Assembly (NCBI GenBank): GCA_028554795.2
Contig: CM068842.1
Location: 47,389,574 to 47,453,573, forward strand
Source: Sinohyriopsis cumingii
Lineage: Eukaryota; Mollusca; Bivalvia; Unionida; Unionidae
Length of the DNA: 64,000 nucleotides
Reading direction: 5' to 3'
Shown: in pieces, positions 1 to 39,454 of the stretch
How the letters are laid out: every line of letters starts with the position of its first letter
Position numbering within the stretch: the first letter of the stretch is position 1
Notes under the pieces: model-generated
What the model saw: only the letters and a program-made list of their open reading frames with translations
Databases searched by the model: none
Told to the model about the DNA's origin: nothing
Position numbers and translations under genes: made by a program

Positions 1-1349
1 AAAATTGGCCCTGATTAGACCCTGATAACCATTTCCTCTGAAAAAAATCTACACATTTGCATCCAAATTGCCTAAATAAAATTGCTTGAAAATAGAAATG
101 TTTCCTCAGAAATTATTTAATGTTTGGAATGATGAGAGTTGCAAACATTTAAAATAGATAAATATTGCTTGACACAGATAAATGTTTAAACAATATTGAA
201 TACATGACATGTGATATAAAAATACCTTTTTTCAGTTTTTAGATAACGAGTAACTAAATGGGTAATTCTTCTAAGGTTTTTTTCATTACTGTTGATTTAT
301 CATTGATGTAAATGAAATGAGTATGCAAAAACAAAACATTAAATGAAATAAGCAGAGAAAAATGTAAATAAAGTAAAAATGAATATCTAGCTGAAATCCA
401 TAATTAGTATATAGATATTAGTGCAAATTCTCCATATCAAAATAAAAGGAAAGTATGTTGTTTACCAGGCCTTGTTCATAAACATCACAACATAGACTTA
501 ATGTTAAACAGTAAACCAAGTAACCTCGGTGATTTATATCTTTTGAGGGAGATTATAAGCATTGGTTACCGTGATAACCAGTTTTGCAGGTAGATGTAGA
601 AAGATAATAGAATTGGACAATTTCAGTGTATACCTGAACTTATGAACTTTATAGCAAATTTTGTTTTCTTTCTTTCTAACAGCACTTCAAGTTATGTTTC
701 TTATACTGATTGTTTCATAAAATTATAGAGGCATAACGGGTTAAATCTATTTTGTAAGGAGCTAGGTTCAACAAAACTTTCCAGTCACATTAGTTTCAGA
801 TCTGTCGCATACAGGGACTGAATTTGGCAAGTTACACTGCTAAAACTTATTGACTATTAGACTTCAGTGTTAAACATGTAATATATTGAGGATTCAATGA
901 TATAAAAAAAACTGTTACACAAACACATACATGGAATGTACAGGTTTACTTTTAGGTTCAGATATGTTTTCATCTCTAGCACACCAGACTATATTTGAGG
1001 TAATATCAGGTATTTTATGGGTGATCTAAATTTTAAAACGAATGGAAAATTCACACAATTTCTATTCTTGCTCTAAATCAGTTTAATTTGCAGTAATGCA
1101 CTTGTACCATTTATATGTATTGCATGCCATATGCTTTTGTGAACCAGTTTGATTACTTGCACAAGAATATCAGTTTCAGTAGACATTTTAAAAATTATAA
1201 TGTATATTTTAATACTTTGCATGCATTCACCAGTGTATTTGAGCTTGCTTTTGAAAATTTGTGTTTGAGGTGGGTTTTTTATCTAATGGAGTTGTTTTAC
1301 ATGTTGGATAAAAGCAGTGTTCAATTTGTAATGCTCATTTACTTTCCAG
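1..1349 (+). other. PRPF8 intron (partial), nothing recognised
   Basis: This AT-rich sequence lies upstream of the first PRPF8 exon in the window. It has no exon of known PRPF8 text, no SINE and no tandem repeat that I can see. Confidence 0.7.
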
Positions 1350-28380
<27,031 letters not shown>

Positions 28381-28845
28381 TAATGGAGCTAAATTACAAG
28401 ATTCACTTGTGATTTGATTCACTTTTACAGGGAGGATAGCGAGTCACTAGAAGTGATTATATTTACAATAAGCCAGGAATATTACATCTTTTCATGATGA
28501 TTTAGATCTGTGTAAATGTTTTAAACAGAAAAAAATCTTCATTATAAAGATAAACCATTATGCTGCTTTTCATATGGATTGCCATAATTGGTTCGTAAAC
28601 AAATGAAATATGAGATCATTTTTCACTTTTTTTATAGAGAATGACTATACAAGTGATTATTTGCAACGGAGTGGATGTGTTGTTATTGTTTCAAGGAAAC
28701 CTTTTTATATATGAAGTTATACAGTGGTTTGTTTTCCAAACCCTTTTAAGTGTTATTTTTCCGTACATATATCATCACAGTCTGCCGCTTAAAATCATGT
28801 GCAACAGACATAATATTTAACAATAAAGCTTATGATAGAGAAAGA
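28381..28845 (+). other. Probable PRPF8 3' UTR
   Basis: This is AT-rich non-coding sequence directly after the PRPF8 stop. I place its end near the AATAAA at 28822. Longer 3' UTRs ending after the AATAAA-like sites near 29600 or 30155 cannot be excluded. Confidence 0.55.
28822..28827 (+). promoter_or_regulatory. Candidate PRPF8 polyadenylation signal AATAAA
   Basis: It is the first canonical AATAAA on the + strand after the PRPF8 stop, 442 bases downstream of it. Other AATAAA hexamers followed by A-runs lie near 29600 and 30155. No transcript evidence is available to choose between them. Confidence 0.5.
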
Positions 28846-29396
28846 CGGTCTTCAGTTTTAAAGTGGACAGTATAAATTTTGGTATTACATGTTTTTTAGT
28901 CGAGTTTGTCTTCTTAATTATGCTTGTTTCTTTATCATTTCCTAGAAGGATATTGGGCTGAATAGAAAAACTGAGATGTCTGTTGTACATTAATGTCATT
29001 GACGACCATTTTTACCTTGCAGAAAAGTTTAAAATTTATGGCATTGAAATATATATGCAACCGTTTTCAGATCCCCATCCCCACCCCTATATGAGTTTTT
29101 ATGTAAAGCATTATGATCAAGTAACGTTAATATTTAAATTGCTTTTTTCTTATTTCAATGTGTTAAATGTCTTTATAGATAATTATTTAGTGTTATTAAT
29201 CATGATAGTTGTGTATGGCTTGATACAAGAATTCATCAGGGGAACATTTTAAAAAAGTAACCATGTTTTACTGGTGAACTTCGGACCTGCTGATTCATAA
29301 TTGTCACATTTTAAAAAATCAACTCTTGAAAGTTTCACAAGTATTCCAGTTGAGCAAAAGCTTGTAGTTAAATTCTTAGGAAAAATGTTAAAACTT
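28846..29396. other. Downstream of PRPF8, nothing recognised
   Basis: AT-rich sequence after the presumed polyadenylation site. No element was seen. Confidence 0.6.
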
Positions 29397-29500
29397 ACCG
29401 TATTTACTCATTTATAAGTTTGATCCCATGCAAACATACACCCTGATCTGCTGGCAGATTATGTCATGGTAAATCAGGGTCTGTGCAGTTTGCAGTTGTC
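29397..29500. mobile_element. Half copy of the nested inverted-repeat element found at 61245
   Basis: The text accgtatttactcatttata, then gatctgctggcagatt, then cagggtctgtgcagtttgca parallels the left part of the element at 61245-61466 (actcgcttataag, gatctg, cggcagatcttggtctgtgc). The second outer arm is not evident here. Confidence 0.5.
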
Positions 29501-29809
29501 ACTTTGTAAGCAAATATATATGGCAACTTGAAATGACATTAAATATTGGTACATTTTTATCATGTTTTTGTAAATCATCTGTACATATCCAAAGTTTGTA
29601 ATAAAAAAAAAATTTAATTTGTGTAGCTTTCAGTTTCAGTCCTGCATACATTTCTATAATTTCATCATGAGGTCATGTTTTTGTCAGTACTGATCATGTA
29701 GATTCTAGGAATCTAATTTCACTAACATTACTAGGTTTCTTTGAAGAAACAAAGTGAAGAACTAAGAACTGTCACTAATAATTAATAGAACAATTGCAGG
29801 TTAATATAA

Positions 29810-29901
29810 TCGGGTTCTTCCTCCACCATTAATACTGGCTGCCATGTATAGCCTATCGTGTGCTGAAATATGGCGTTAAACCCCACAACAACAACAACAG
29901 T
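29810..29901 (+). mobile_element. 5'-truncated family 1 SINE with 12-bp target-site duplication
   Basis: Only the 3' part of the SINE is present (gttcttcctccaccattaat, actggctgccatgtatagcc, atatggcgttaaacccca) with a caa tail. AGGTTAATATAA flanks it at 29798-29809 and 29902-29913, so the truncation happened at insertion, as in LINE-driven target-primed reverse transcription. Confidence 0.92.
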
Positions 29902-29913
29902 AGGTTAATATAA

Positions 29914-30734
29914 ACGTTAAGATCTAACAAGATATAAATTGTCTGCATTGTTGGTCACCTGAAACTTCATGGTGCATTATAGCATAAATGGATGATAGCA
30001 TTGTCAATACAAATTAATCCCTGTTGATGGTAGTGAAATGACTGATTGTTAAAAAGAAAAGGAAGAAAAAATTTCATTGCACACATATAATTTTTGTATT
30101 AAAGGTCATTGATTGTCTTGTTTAAAATTTGAACTTTATGGTTGTACAATTGACTAAATAAAAAAAAAATTTGTATCTTGGTATTTTATTTGTAGTAAGT
30201 TACCCCATTATAAAATTCAATAAAAGAACATACGGGGTAAGAGGCCTCACACAATCCTGTAGCAACTGAACAATAGCTGTCTTACCCTGTTTTCATGAAA
30301 TGACTTTAAGTTTATATGTTTAACTTGAAATTTCGCTTCATCAAGTTACTCAGGGTTTTTTTTGTGTGCGAGTTCTGTGATATTATGGACTTTACTTAAA
30401 AAAGATTACTTAAACTGGTGCATATTATTATTGAATAAAAATGAGCAAGTTCCAATACGCAAGATAGAAACTATCCTGGTATTAAATGATAGTTCTGGTT
30501 GTCAAGTCGGTGAGTGTTTGTAATAATGTATGCCATAATTAATCGCATTATCTGGACCATGTAATTAACTGGACAAAATATTTTTCAAAACATTTTATAA
30601 TTTTCAATAGTACATAAAATTACCAGACACTAAGTATGTTTTGTAAAAAGACTGAAATAAATTCAGGTTGGAACATAAAGATATTCTTACTCAAAAACAG
30701 GTGAATAAATATTTGAGTGTCAACTTGCCAACTA
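29914..30734. other. Intergenic, nothing recognised
   Basis: AT-rich sequence with AATAAA-like sites but no identifiable gene or element. Confidence 0.6.
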
Positions 30735-32600
30735 TTTTAGCTCTGCTGATCATCAACTATAAGAGCTTATGGGATGACCCTGTTTTCTGTTAATCCTCCA
30801 TCCATTAGCACAAGTATGGAGTCATTATTACTCCTGAACTACTTGGAAGATTGCCATGAAACTGTACACACACAGACATCCAATATAGGCACTATAACTG
30901 CCATTTTGTAATTTTGTTGCTAATCCTCCTGAATGAATGGTCATATCATCATGGGTTTTCGCTGTTAAAAAAAGCATGATGCCTGGTTGGTACTAAATAA
31001 AAATGGTGCAGTCAGAGATCCAATATGGCCACCACAGCAGCCAGCTTGTAAATCTTGTTATCTCTACTCGTGAACAGAAAATCATATCAACATGGGATTT
31101 TCAATAGAAGTCTTGTTATGTCACATTGATCCAAAGTGAAAATGGTGCCAATCTGACAACCAGTATGATCACCACAGCAGCAATCTTGAAAATCTAGTTA
31201 TCTTTTCTTGTGGATAAATAGTATATATCAACATTAGATTATCACCAAATAAACTTATGATGAAAATCTAGTTATCTTTTCTTGTGGATAAATAGTATAT
31301 ATCAGCATTAGATTATCACCAAACAGCTTATGATTCCATGAAAATGGTGCCAATCTGATGTCAAATATTGCTGTTTGTTATTATTTCAGCTCCTGGGTGT
31401 GAAGAGTTTTGACATGGTTTTTTTTATCAAAAGAGTTCTCACAAGTTTCAAATGAAAATGATGTTAATCTGACATCTTGTAAAGCTGCCATTTTGAAAAA
31501 GCTATAGATGCTCCTCCAAAACAGAAAGTAATATCACCATGTGAGTTTCACCAGAAGACTTCTTATTTTGTCTCCCTGGTCTTAAATGAAAATGATGCCA
31601 ATCTGACATCCATCAGTGGTAGCCATCTTGAAAATCTTTTTGCTACTCCTCCTAAATGGATTATAATATTGACATAGGGTTCTCACTAAAAGACGTCTAG
31701 TGAAATCTAGTTGGCCCTAAATGAAGATGGTCCCAAGCTTATATCCAATATTGCCACTATGATAGCCATCTTGAAAATTTTATTGTATCTCTTCATCAAT
31801 AGATGGTCCTATCGACATGGAATTTTCACCAGAAGATGTCATGTGTCTTGGTCTTCATTGAAAATGGGTCATATCTTGCATCCAATTAATGGGACCATCT
31901 TTGAAATCTTGCTGCATCTTTTGTACAGGAAATTGTTTTAACATATGTTTTTTTTGTCACCAAAATGCTTATTGTGTCTAGTTGCTCCAATATCAACCAC
32001 TCTGGTGGCGTAGTTGTTAGAGCTTCCGCCTAGGATATGAGAGGGAAGTAACTCTTACAGGTTAATCCCACTTTACACCCGCTTGGTCGCCTTGGATGCG
32101 GGAGGTCGTGGGTTCGATCCCCGGCCGAGTCATACCAAAGACTTACAAAAATGGTACTAACTGCTGCCTCGCTTGGGGCTCAGCATTAAGAGGTTAGCGT
32201 TAGGACTGGTCGGTCTGGTGTCGGGATAATGTGACTGAGTGGGACATCATGCTACATGGCTGCAGCATGATGCCCCAGTGCTAGACATCACTACAAACTG
32301 CCACACTGCAGACATCATAGCGATATGACTGAAAAATTGTTAAAGCTACCTTAAAAATCCAAATCACACACACACTCCCAAATCAAAATGGTACATATCA
32401 GACATCCTGTATTTACATCGTCTTGAAATTAATATCGACACGTTTTCACCATAAGACCTCTCATGGTGTCTGATTAGTTTTCGATGAAAAAAAATCATTG
32501 CAGATCTTAAATCCAATATGAACACAGCGGCATTTGTTATCACTACTCCAGAGGAATGGATGGTTGCCTTGCCACTCCTTAACCATTTTCTAGTTTGGAA
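30735..32600 (+). repeat. Dispersed head-plus-tandem-body repeat, copy 2 (unit about 130 bp), interrupted by a SINE
   Basis: The head ttttagctc and gcttatgggatgaccctgtt matches copy 1 at 8915. About ten diverged units follow with gtctagttggtcctaaatga, aaaatggtgccaatctgaca, ccaatatggccaccacag, agccatcttgaaaatct. A SINE at 31997-32374 splits the array and the units resume after it. A recent 74-bp duplication lies at 31187-31334. Confidence 0.75.
31997..32374 (+). mobile_element. tRNA-derived SINE, family 2, long-head subtype
   Basis: The head ctctggtggcgtagttgtta, gagcttccgcc is followed by an extra segment of about 60 bp (gggaagtaactcttacaggt, taatcccactttacaccc, gcttggtcgccttgg) before the B box gggttcgatccccggcc. 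The shared body and CA tail follow. A possible 12-bp duplication with two mismatches lies at 31985-31996 and 32375-32386. Confidence 0.88.
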
Positions 32601-35211
32601 CTACTATGCAGAGAGGGCCATAATAATCTTACTTTCATAACATACTACATTGAAACTCAAACTATATTTCCTTTCCTACAAAGAGGCCATCAGATTTTCA
32701 GGACTGGAGTCCATCTGTCCTGTGTACAGCTGCCATTGCTTTGACTTGACCGGTACATGCATGAAAAGGTGGATGTCACTTTTACCAAAAAAAGATGACT
32801 CAGCAGTGCACACAAGTTAAATACAATATAATATGTGCAGCTCCTGTTGCATGGAGATGCAAGGGGCTGTTAATTAGGGATGAAAACAAACTGATTATTG
32901 AGAGACTGCCATCAAATCCTTTCCTCTTGGACAACTCGTAAACAAAACGAAATGGTATTGTTTATTGCAGCCTTTTGGCAGCACAATGTTGCTGACGAAC
33001 TATGCAGCAAGTTTTGAATTCATGGGTAACTCTTGATTTCAAACTCGGCATAAGAAGTAGCATTTTTATGCCCCTGCCATATGCACAGAGGAGGTAAATA
33101 CTGTCACCCGTGAACTTCAGTCCTGTAGGCCAAACTGCATGACATATACCGTCTTTTACAATTTAAGGATTTTTGTTATCTCTGACAGTTGAGACAGTCT
33201 TCCAGCCACCCAGACTGACCACATAGCATGCTTGCCGATCGACCGGACCTACCTTCCTATGAAATTTATAACAAACTGGCATTATTTATGTGATCATCAG
33301 ACTGAGCCAGTTAAGCCAGATTGGAATTCCATAATGCGCTACGTACTGACAACATATCCCATGGGCAAAATAATTATGTATACTGACAATGCTTCACCAT
33401 TCCATATGGAAGACAATCCTGACGGTGATGAAGTGGATGAAACGGAAAGTCGGAACATGCGTATCCAACAATGAAACGGACGAAATTTGGTTTACGGCAG
33501 CTATAGAGGAAATCAAGGAATTTTTGTCTCCATTGGAATGTCCTTCTCCACCTTAAATCAATTCTACCTACAATGTCGATGCCCTTGGGTATTGTAGATG
33601 ATGATGACAGATCGTCATTTAGAATCTTTCCACAATTGGTAAAGATTATAAAAATTACCAGGCATCTCTCATAACATTTGCTACCCCAGTAACGCATATT
33701 TTTTTTATGATGAGAAAGCAAACGGCACAAGTGATGCTTTAACTTTCAGTGCAATCTCATATCTAAGCACAACCCTGTTGGGGAACATACAAGAGAAGGG
33801 TCGATTATTACCAGATAAGTCGCAGTGACGGTTCTTGACAACAGGTTGTTTCTTTCTTCTGGTGAAGAGAATCATATGCTCCTATTTTCGCAGGCCTGCT
33901 GGGAGGGGAGAGAAAAGAACACAGTTTCTCTTCCATAGCGTTCCTTCAGTCGTCAGTAATATAACATTGCTCACTCTCTCTGATGAGGCGCCAGACTACT
34001 CCATTTTCGTCAGATTTACACCAAACATTTTCAGACCACGATGGGTGATTCAAACCGTGTCAGAGAGTCTCCAGATTTGGTTATCCAAAACCCTCAAATT
34101 TCGTCGTCTTACGTACGTGAAGGAACTCCAAAGCGATCATATGAAGTATACTGTTTATGCTCAAGAAAATTTGGTTTTCTGATTGTAAATGGCGTAGATA
34201 GTGCGACAACTGCTAAAACAGAACATTTCTGCTTACAAGGTCCAATGGCAATGGAGAACTGCGATGGCGACTCAATGAGTACGCGATCAGTCTTGAAATG
34301 TCCCACGCGTACTTCCATATACCGATTCATACGGCCCCAGTTGAAGCTCTTGGGCCTTCGCTAAGAGTTCAGGACCCCCATCGCAAAAGCTGCAACGTTT
34401 TTCATCGACACAAAACCAAAATATTTTTAAAAAAGTTTAATTTTTGGTTTAGGATACTTACAACCTTACTTTATTCATTGTGCGGTAGATAATCAAAGTT
34501 GCGAAGTGTCGGGCCTTGTCGCTTTTTAATATGTTGTCCATCTTGATATGGAATCCTCTAAACATATCATCTTGGTGTCTTCCTCCCAAACGCATCAAAA
34601 GGATCAACATCCACCAAGCAGTTGAAACTGGACGTTCAAAAAGACGCTAGAATATGTTATATTCCACTTCAGCACGTGCTCCACGGTGAAGGGCGGCGTT
34701 CGTAGACGACCTGTTGTATTAAAGTCAGCTGACTAACAGGTCCGTTCTGCCTATTTCTTCCTTACATTTGCGTGACATGGCTTCTCAAAGAGGAGAACTG
34801 AATCTCGCTGGGGTAGTGGTAGTTACACATAGTGACCACTGCCCTTTGAAGAAAGCAACCATAAACCCAGGCAGGCTTTTGTCATTATCGCGGGATTCGC
34901 CTGGAAAACATTTGATGGCGAGAGAATAATCAAGTGTGGAATGCCACTGAGGTCTTCCGCGTATGCGTGTAAATAAATTGTCTCTTGTTGTGCTAAACTA
35001 ACATAGGAGAAGTTTATCCTTTTGAAAGAGCATTCATTTTCCTACTGGGTAACACAGGTAGAGGCAGGATGCTCGACATTTCCTTCTCTTCGTACTTTTT
35101 CTCCTTATGTAATGTGAGTAGGTAATGTATGTGAGAAAGCAAATTTTCTGCGATTATAGTTACCTGGCAATATACAAAAATAATCTATCCCACCCTTCCC
35201 CGTAATGCGAG
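32601..35211. other. Intergenic; less AT-rich, complex sequence at about 33.0-34.9 kb, unidentified
   Basis: The stretch from about 33,000 to 34,900 is less AT-rich, free of simple repeats and has short open frames on both strands (up to about 118 codons). None reads as a protein I recognise, and no splice borders or terminal repeats stand out. It could be the remnant of an old inserted gene or element. The flanks show nothing. Confidence 0.45.
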
Positions 35212-35507
35212 CATAATAATAATAATAATAATAATAATGAGGACTTTGTATAGCGCCTAATCTTTAGAAGCTCTAAGCGCTTTACAACATTAGACAACAC
35301 CTATAAGATAAAAAAAACATATAATAATATTATTACAAGAACAAACACCATGAAATTAGAAAAAAAAAACATTAAAAAATAAAAAACATGCTGAGAATAT
35401 TTCAGGTAGGGAACATTATTAGATCTTTAAGTTTGTTCTTGCAGTCGAAATAAGTGAGTTTTGAGAGCCCTCTTGAATGTGATCACTGTGTCTTTGTGTC
35501 TAAGCAT
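35212..35507 (-). mobile_element. Solo 3' end of a CR1/L2-type LINE
   Basis: Read on the - strand it matches the last part of the LINE at 61705-63720: the final ORF codons (acttagacacaaagacacag), the 3' UTR with catgctgagaatatt on the + strand, and the end gttgtaaagcgcttagagct, tctaaagattaggcgctata, followed by an (ATT)n tail. It is strongly 5' truncated, as is usual for LINE insertions. Confidence 0.92.
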
Positions 35508-35570
35508 CCGTCAAGGTTTTGCTCAAGCTATAGCTGGTACATGCGGGTATAATGGTAACCACCCAGCGGG

Positions 35571-35914
35571 TGTGATGTGATGTTATGTGATTTGGATTTT
35601 TAAGGTAACTTTAACAATTTTCCAGTCATACCGCAACGATATCTGCAATGTGGCAGTTTATAGTGATGTCTAGCACTGGGGCTTCATGCCGCAGACATGT
35701 AGCATGATGTCCCACCCAGTCACATTATCCTGACACCAGGCCGACCAGTCCTAACACTAACCTCTTAATGCTGAGCGCCAAGCGAGGCAGCTGTTTGTAC
35801 CAATTTTGTAAGTCTTTGGTATGACTCGGCCGGGGATCGAACCCACGACCTCCCGCATCCAAGGCGACCAAGCGGATGTAAAGTGGGATTAACCTGTAAG
35901 AGTTACTTCCCTTT
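35571..35914 (-). mobile_element. tRNA-derived SINE, family 2, long-head subtype, truncated at the head
   Basis: On the - strand it begins within the extra head segment (gggaagtaactcttacaggt, taatcccactttacatccgc), then has gggttcgatccccggccgag, the shared body and aaaatccaaatcacataaca with a decayed CA tail. It shares the roughly 60-bp head segment with the copy at 31997, which shows that the segment defines a subfamily. Confidence 0.9.
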
Positions 35915-36476
35915 GTCTATGCAATCTAGAGACCGAACGACTTTTTTCGTCTTTTCAAGAAGGCTGGATTCGGAGGTAGCAGAATAAGTTTTAATGTAGT
36001 TGCAAAACAATATGCTTTCTGGTGAAATTTTTGTGGAAGTACTGTATTGAATAGACTGAAATCTAATTAGACATGGGGCTTTACATTAAGAAGTCTTAAG
36101 TTTGATTTTCACATTTCCCTAAAATTTGTAAAGTATTTGATTTCGAACTTTTAGTTCAGTTTTGTTCCCTATAGTCTTTTGAAGAATTTCCTCTCGATTT
36201 AAATTAAAGTTGGTTTGCAGCTTTACTTTCTAGAAAACAAAGATCAGGTTCGATTTTCAGCATTTTTTTGGTAAATTCGTTACGTAGTTATGACCCCTAT
36301 TTTGACTTGAAATGTTGCCCTGCAAGTTAGTTTCCACTCGACGAGTTTTAAAGGGCTTAATGGATTGAAACCAAATTTAGTTTAAGGCTTGATATTAAGG
36401 ATATCTGGGCAACGTCTTTTTAAAAACCAAAAATGTAAAATGTCATGTTTTTGTGGTCCTTGTTTGGCTCGGACCT

Positions 36477-36478
<2 letters not shown>

Positions 36479-36538
<60 letters not shown>
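36479..36538 (+). repeat. (CT)n microsatellite, about 30 units
   Basis: An uninterrupted CT run. Open frames across it give only Leu-Ser or Arg-Glu repeats. The sequence 35915-36478 before it and 36539-38575 after it shows no identifiable gene, apart from a short duplicated phrase (catgactggacatcgtcaaa type) at 36778-36825. Confidence 0.97.
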
Positions 36539-36540
<2 letters not shown>

Positions 36541-38575
36541 CAAGCAAACGTTCTGTAAAAGAACATTCAAGCTCTCTAAATCAGTTGACTGACCAAACAA
36601 ATCTCTGTACATATGACGTCGATCAAAATGGATTTTGTTACTTTCAGCACAGGCAAAGTCAGTCCCTGCAACCATTAAACAGTCCCCAACTGCAGTACGA
36701 CAGTTGTCACGCCATATTATCGAAAACGACACATTATTAAGGAGAGATGCAACTTGTTACTTTCACTAGCGAAGCTGGACACCGTCAAACATGACTGGAC
36801 ATCGTCAAACATGACTGAACAGAGCCTAACTAGCACAACCGTGCATCCGAGGCTTCAAAATCCACTTAGCTAATACTGTGCATGTACTCCATTTTACTAG
36901 GCTACAAAATTTCGCAGGTTACCAGATGTCAAACAATTTTGTAGCATTTTAATTTTGCGAATATGTTTCTGTCCGTTAATTGCTGGGGTTTTTTAAACTT
37001 AGGCGTCCACGTCTATTTAATTTCACGGATGCAGTGAAGATAAAAATTAGAAAAGACCTCTGGTAATTAGAATGATATACAAACTTAGCCAATGTCAACA
37101 CGCAAGTGACTCAAATTTTAGAATTATTGTGCCATTGTCAACTCGTAACCTACTCAAAGTTCAGAGTTTCTGGGTTATTATCAACACACAATTGGCAACT
37201 GACTCATAAAAATAATAAATTTGAATCGGCGTGCGGTTCGTTCTGTTTTAAAACAGAACCTGCATATTATAAGGGATTTTATATAATATTCATTTCAAGA
37301 TAATGAAAAACACGTTTGATTTTAAAGTTATAAATTTTTCAACCAGTAAATTAATCTTAAAAAATAAAGTTTGTTGTTATATCAGACTTTAATCCTTTTT
37401 TTCATAAGTTTACTTACTGAAAACGTGAATTACTCCATCTCTGGGGTTTAAACGCACGTGCCATTCAACATATTTATGTAATTTTGTCTCCTCCAATTGA
37501 TTATGTAATCTTCATTCTCATTCGTGGTTTATCTCAACTTCCCGTCATAGACCTGTTGGTATACAGCCATGTATGTTGTTATTTTTTCCTTTTTTTAAAA
37601 ACGGGTTAGTTACGCTTTTCTGAATAGCCATTGTGCTAAGTCACACAGATTGTCACTTAGTGAAACTCTATCTCATGAAAGTACTTTTGAGTTTAATGTA
37701 ACGGGGTGCATTGTTGTCTACCTTATTCTTTCCAATATCACCATAACATCACTTTACATATCTGCCATGTTTGTTTTGTTTGCTTGTTTTTTTCCGGGGG
37801 GTTGGGGTTGTAATTTTGATGTTGTTAAACTGTTATTGCTACATTTGATAACTGATTATTCTGATACTCGAAGTATGACGCCATATAACAACATTAATTT
37901 ACTCTATAATAAAGCTTTAACGACATGAATTACGTCACTGCTAATGTAGGTGGATGTAAAATATGATTGACATCTAAAAGGAGGTAACGAATTATTATTA
38001 GTTATAATTTAAAAAATGAAATATTTTTTAAATATTCGTCATCAAAGTGTCGCGTAAAAATGAGCAATATTTTATTAGAGAATTTTAATTGTTGTGGAAG
38101 TAAGTTTAGAGAAATATCGCTATTTTCAAAAAATGTTTTCAAGTCTATTTCTACCATCCAGCGTAGGATCCAAATGACCAGTAACGTAACATTGTTTTAT
38201 TGTGTTAGAATATGCAAATTAGTTGAGAAATGCATAAAAAGGCGCCATTGAAAAGATTGAAGGGGAATATCAATATTCACACCATATCTAGGAAGTTACC
38301 AACATCATTTCATTGCTTCATGGAAATGACGGTTCCATAGCATGGCATTTTCGGTTCGTAGTTTGGTCACACGTATTTCTGGTCCTATCACGAGGCCTCT
38401 CAAATTCAGTGTGTATCACAACACAGTAAAATAATGCACAACTGATCAATTTTTTTTTTCTGCTAAGTTTACAGTAGTCTACACGTCGGCATCAATGGAA
38501 GAAAATTTAAGCTCTGATCTAGCCCAGCTGTCCTTGTTTCCATAAGTTTCATCAGTATTCAGAATAGTATCCTAA

Positions 38576-38920
38576 ATGGGCGACTGTTTCCCATCAGATA
38601 TCATTTCACAGGAAGATGCTTGCAATGGGCAACTATTTCCCAACAGATACCACTACAAAAGGAAACGGGCGATTATCTCCCACCAAATATCACTTCACAG
38701 GGAGATGCTTGCAATGGGCTACTGTCTCCCAACAGATATTGCAACAAAGGGAAATGGGCAATTATCTCCCAACAAATATCACTTCACTGCTTGCAATGGG
38801 CTACTGTCTCCCAACAGATATCACCACAAAGGAAAATGGGTGACTATCTTCCAACTAATGAAACTTCACAAGGAAATGGGCGATTATCTCCCAACAAATA
38901 TCACTTAACAGGGAGATGCT
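38576..38920 (+). repeat. Dimeric tandem array, units of about 40 and 49 bp
   Basis: Units begin gcgactatctcccaacagat. One type continues into atcacttcacagggagatgc ttgcaatgg, the other into accactacaaaaggaaatgg. The two types alternate for most of the eight units, giving a higher-order repeat of about 89 bp. Open frames in it are artefacts. Confidence 0.85.
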
Positions 38921-39454
38921 TGCTTATTTGTCTTAATTCAGTGGAAATTTATTTGTACATTGTCAAGTAATTTCATGCTATCAATATTGCCTACGCAATA
39001 TTTTTTATGTTGTAAAGCAACAGTTATGTCCACTTCTAATCTATGATCATGTATATTTATCTGTCTTTCTATGTTTCTCTCAAACTGATTGTCATATTAC
39101 CCTGTGCTTATAATGGTCTCTCTTGTTAGTCCTACAGTAACGCATAATGTCAAAATCTTAAATAATAGACTAGTTCTGTTAGTGATATTTCCAGGAACAA
39201 CTCTTTTCCGTTTTTAGTCTGGTTCAAGGCTAACGTTTAGTTTAGTTATTACGGTAAAAATTAGTTACCGCCAGTTATGAACAGTCAGTTAATTATTACA
39301 CGCCACGGTTTCATTACTAAGAGTGATAATTATGTAGCTTCATTCCATGCGATCTTTGGAGAACACTTTACTCAAACCACATTATGTTTACCTTCATAAA
39401 CAAATTAATTATACAGGTAAAAAGTCTACACTTTTTATGATACTTTCTCCATAG
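38921..39454. other. Intergenic, nothing recognised
   Basis: AT-rich sequence without identifiable elements. Confidence 0.6.

Noticed and set aside
36540-36740. Frame after the CT microsatellite reading CTYDVDQNGFCYFQHRQ and ending at a stop.
   Set aside because: It looks mildly protein-like but has no clear acceptor, is joined to a simple repeat and matches nothing I know.
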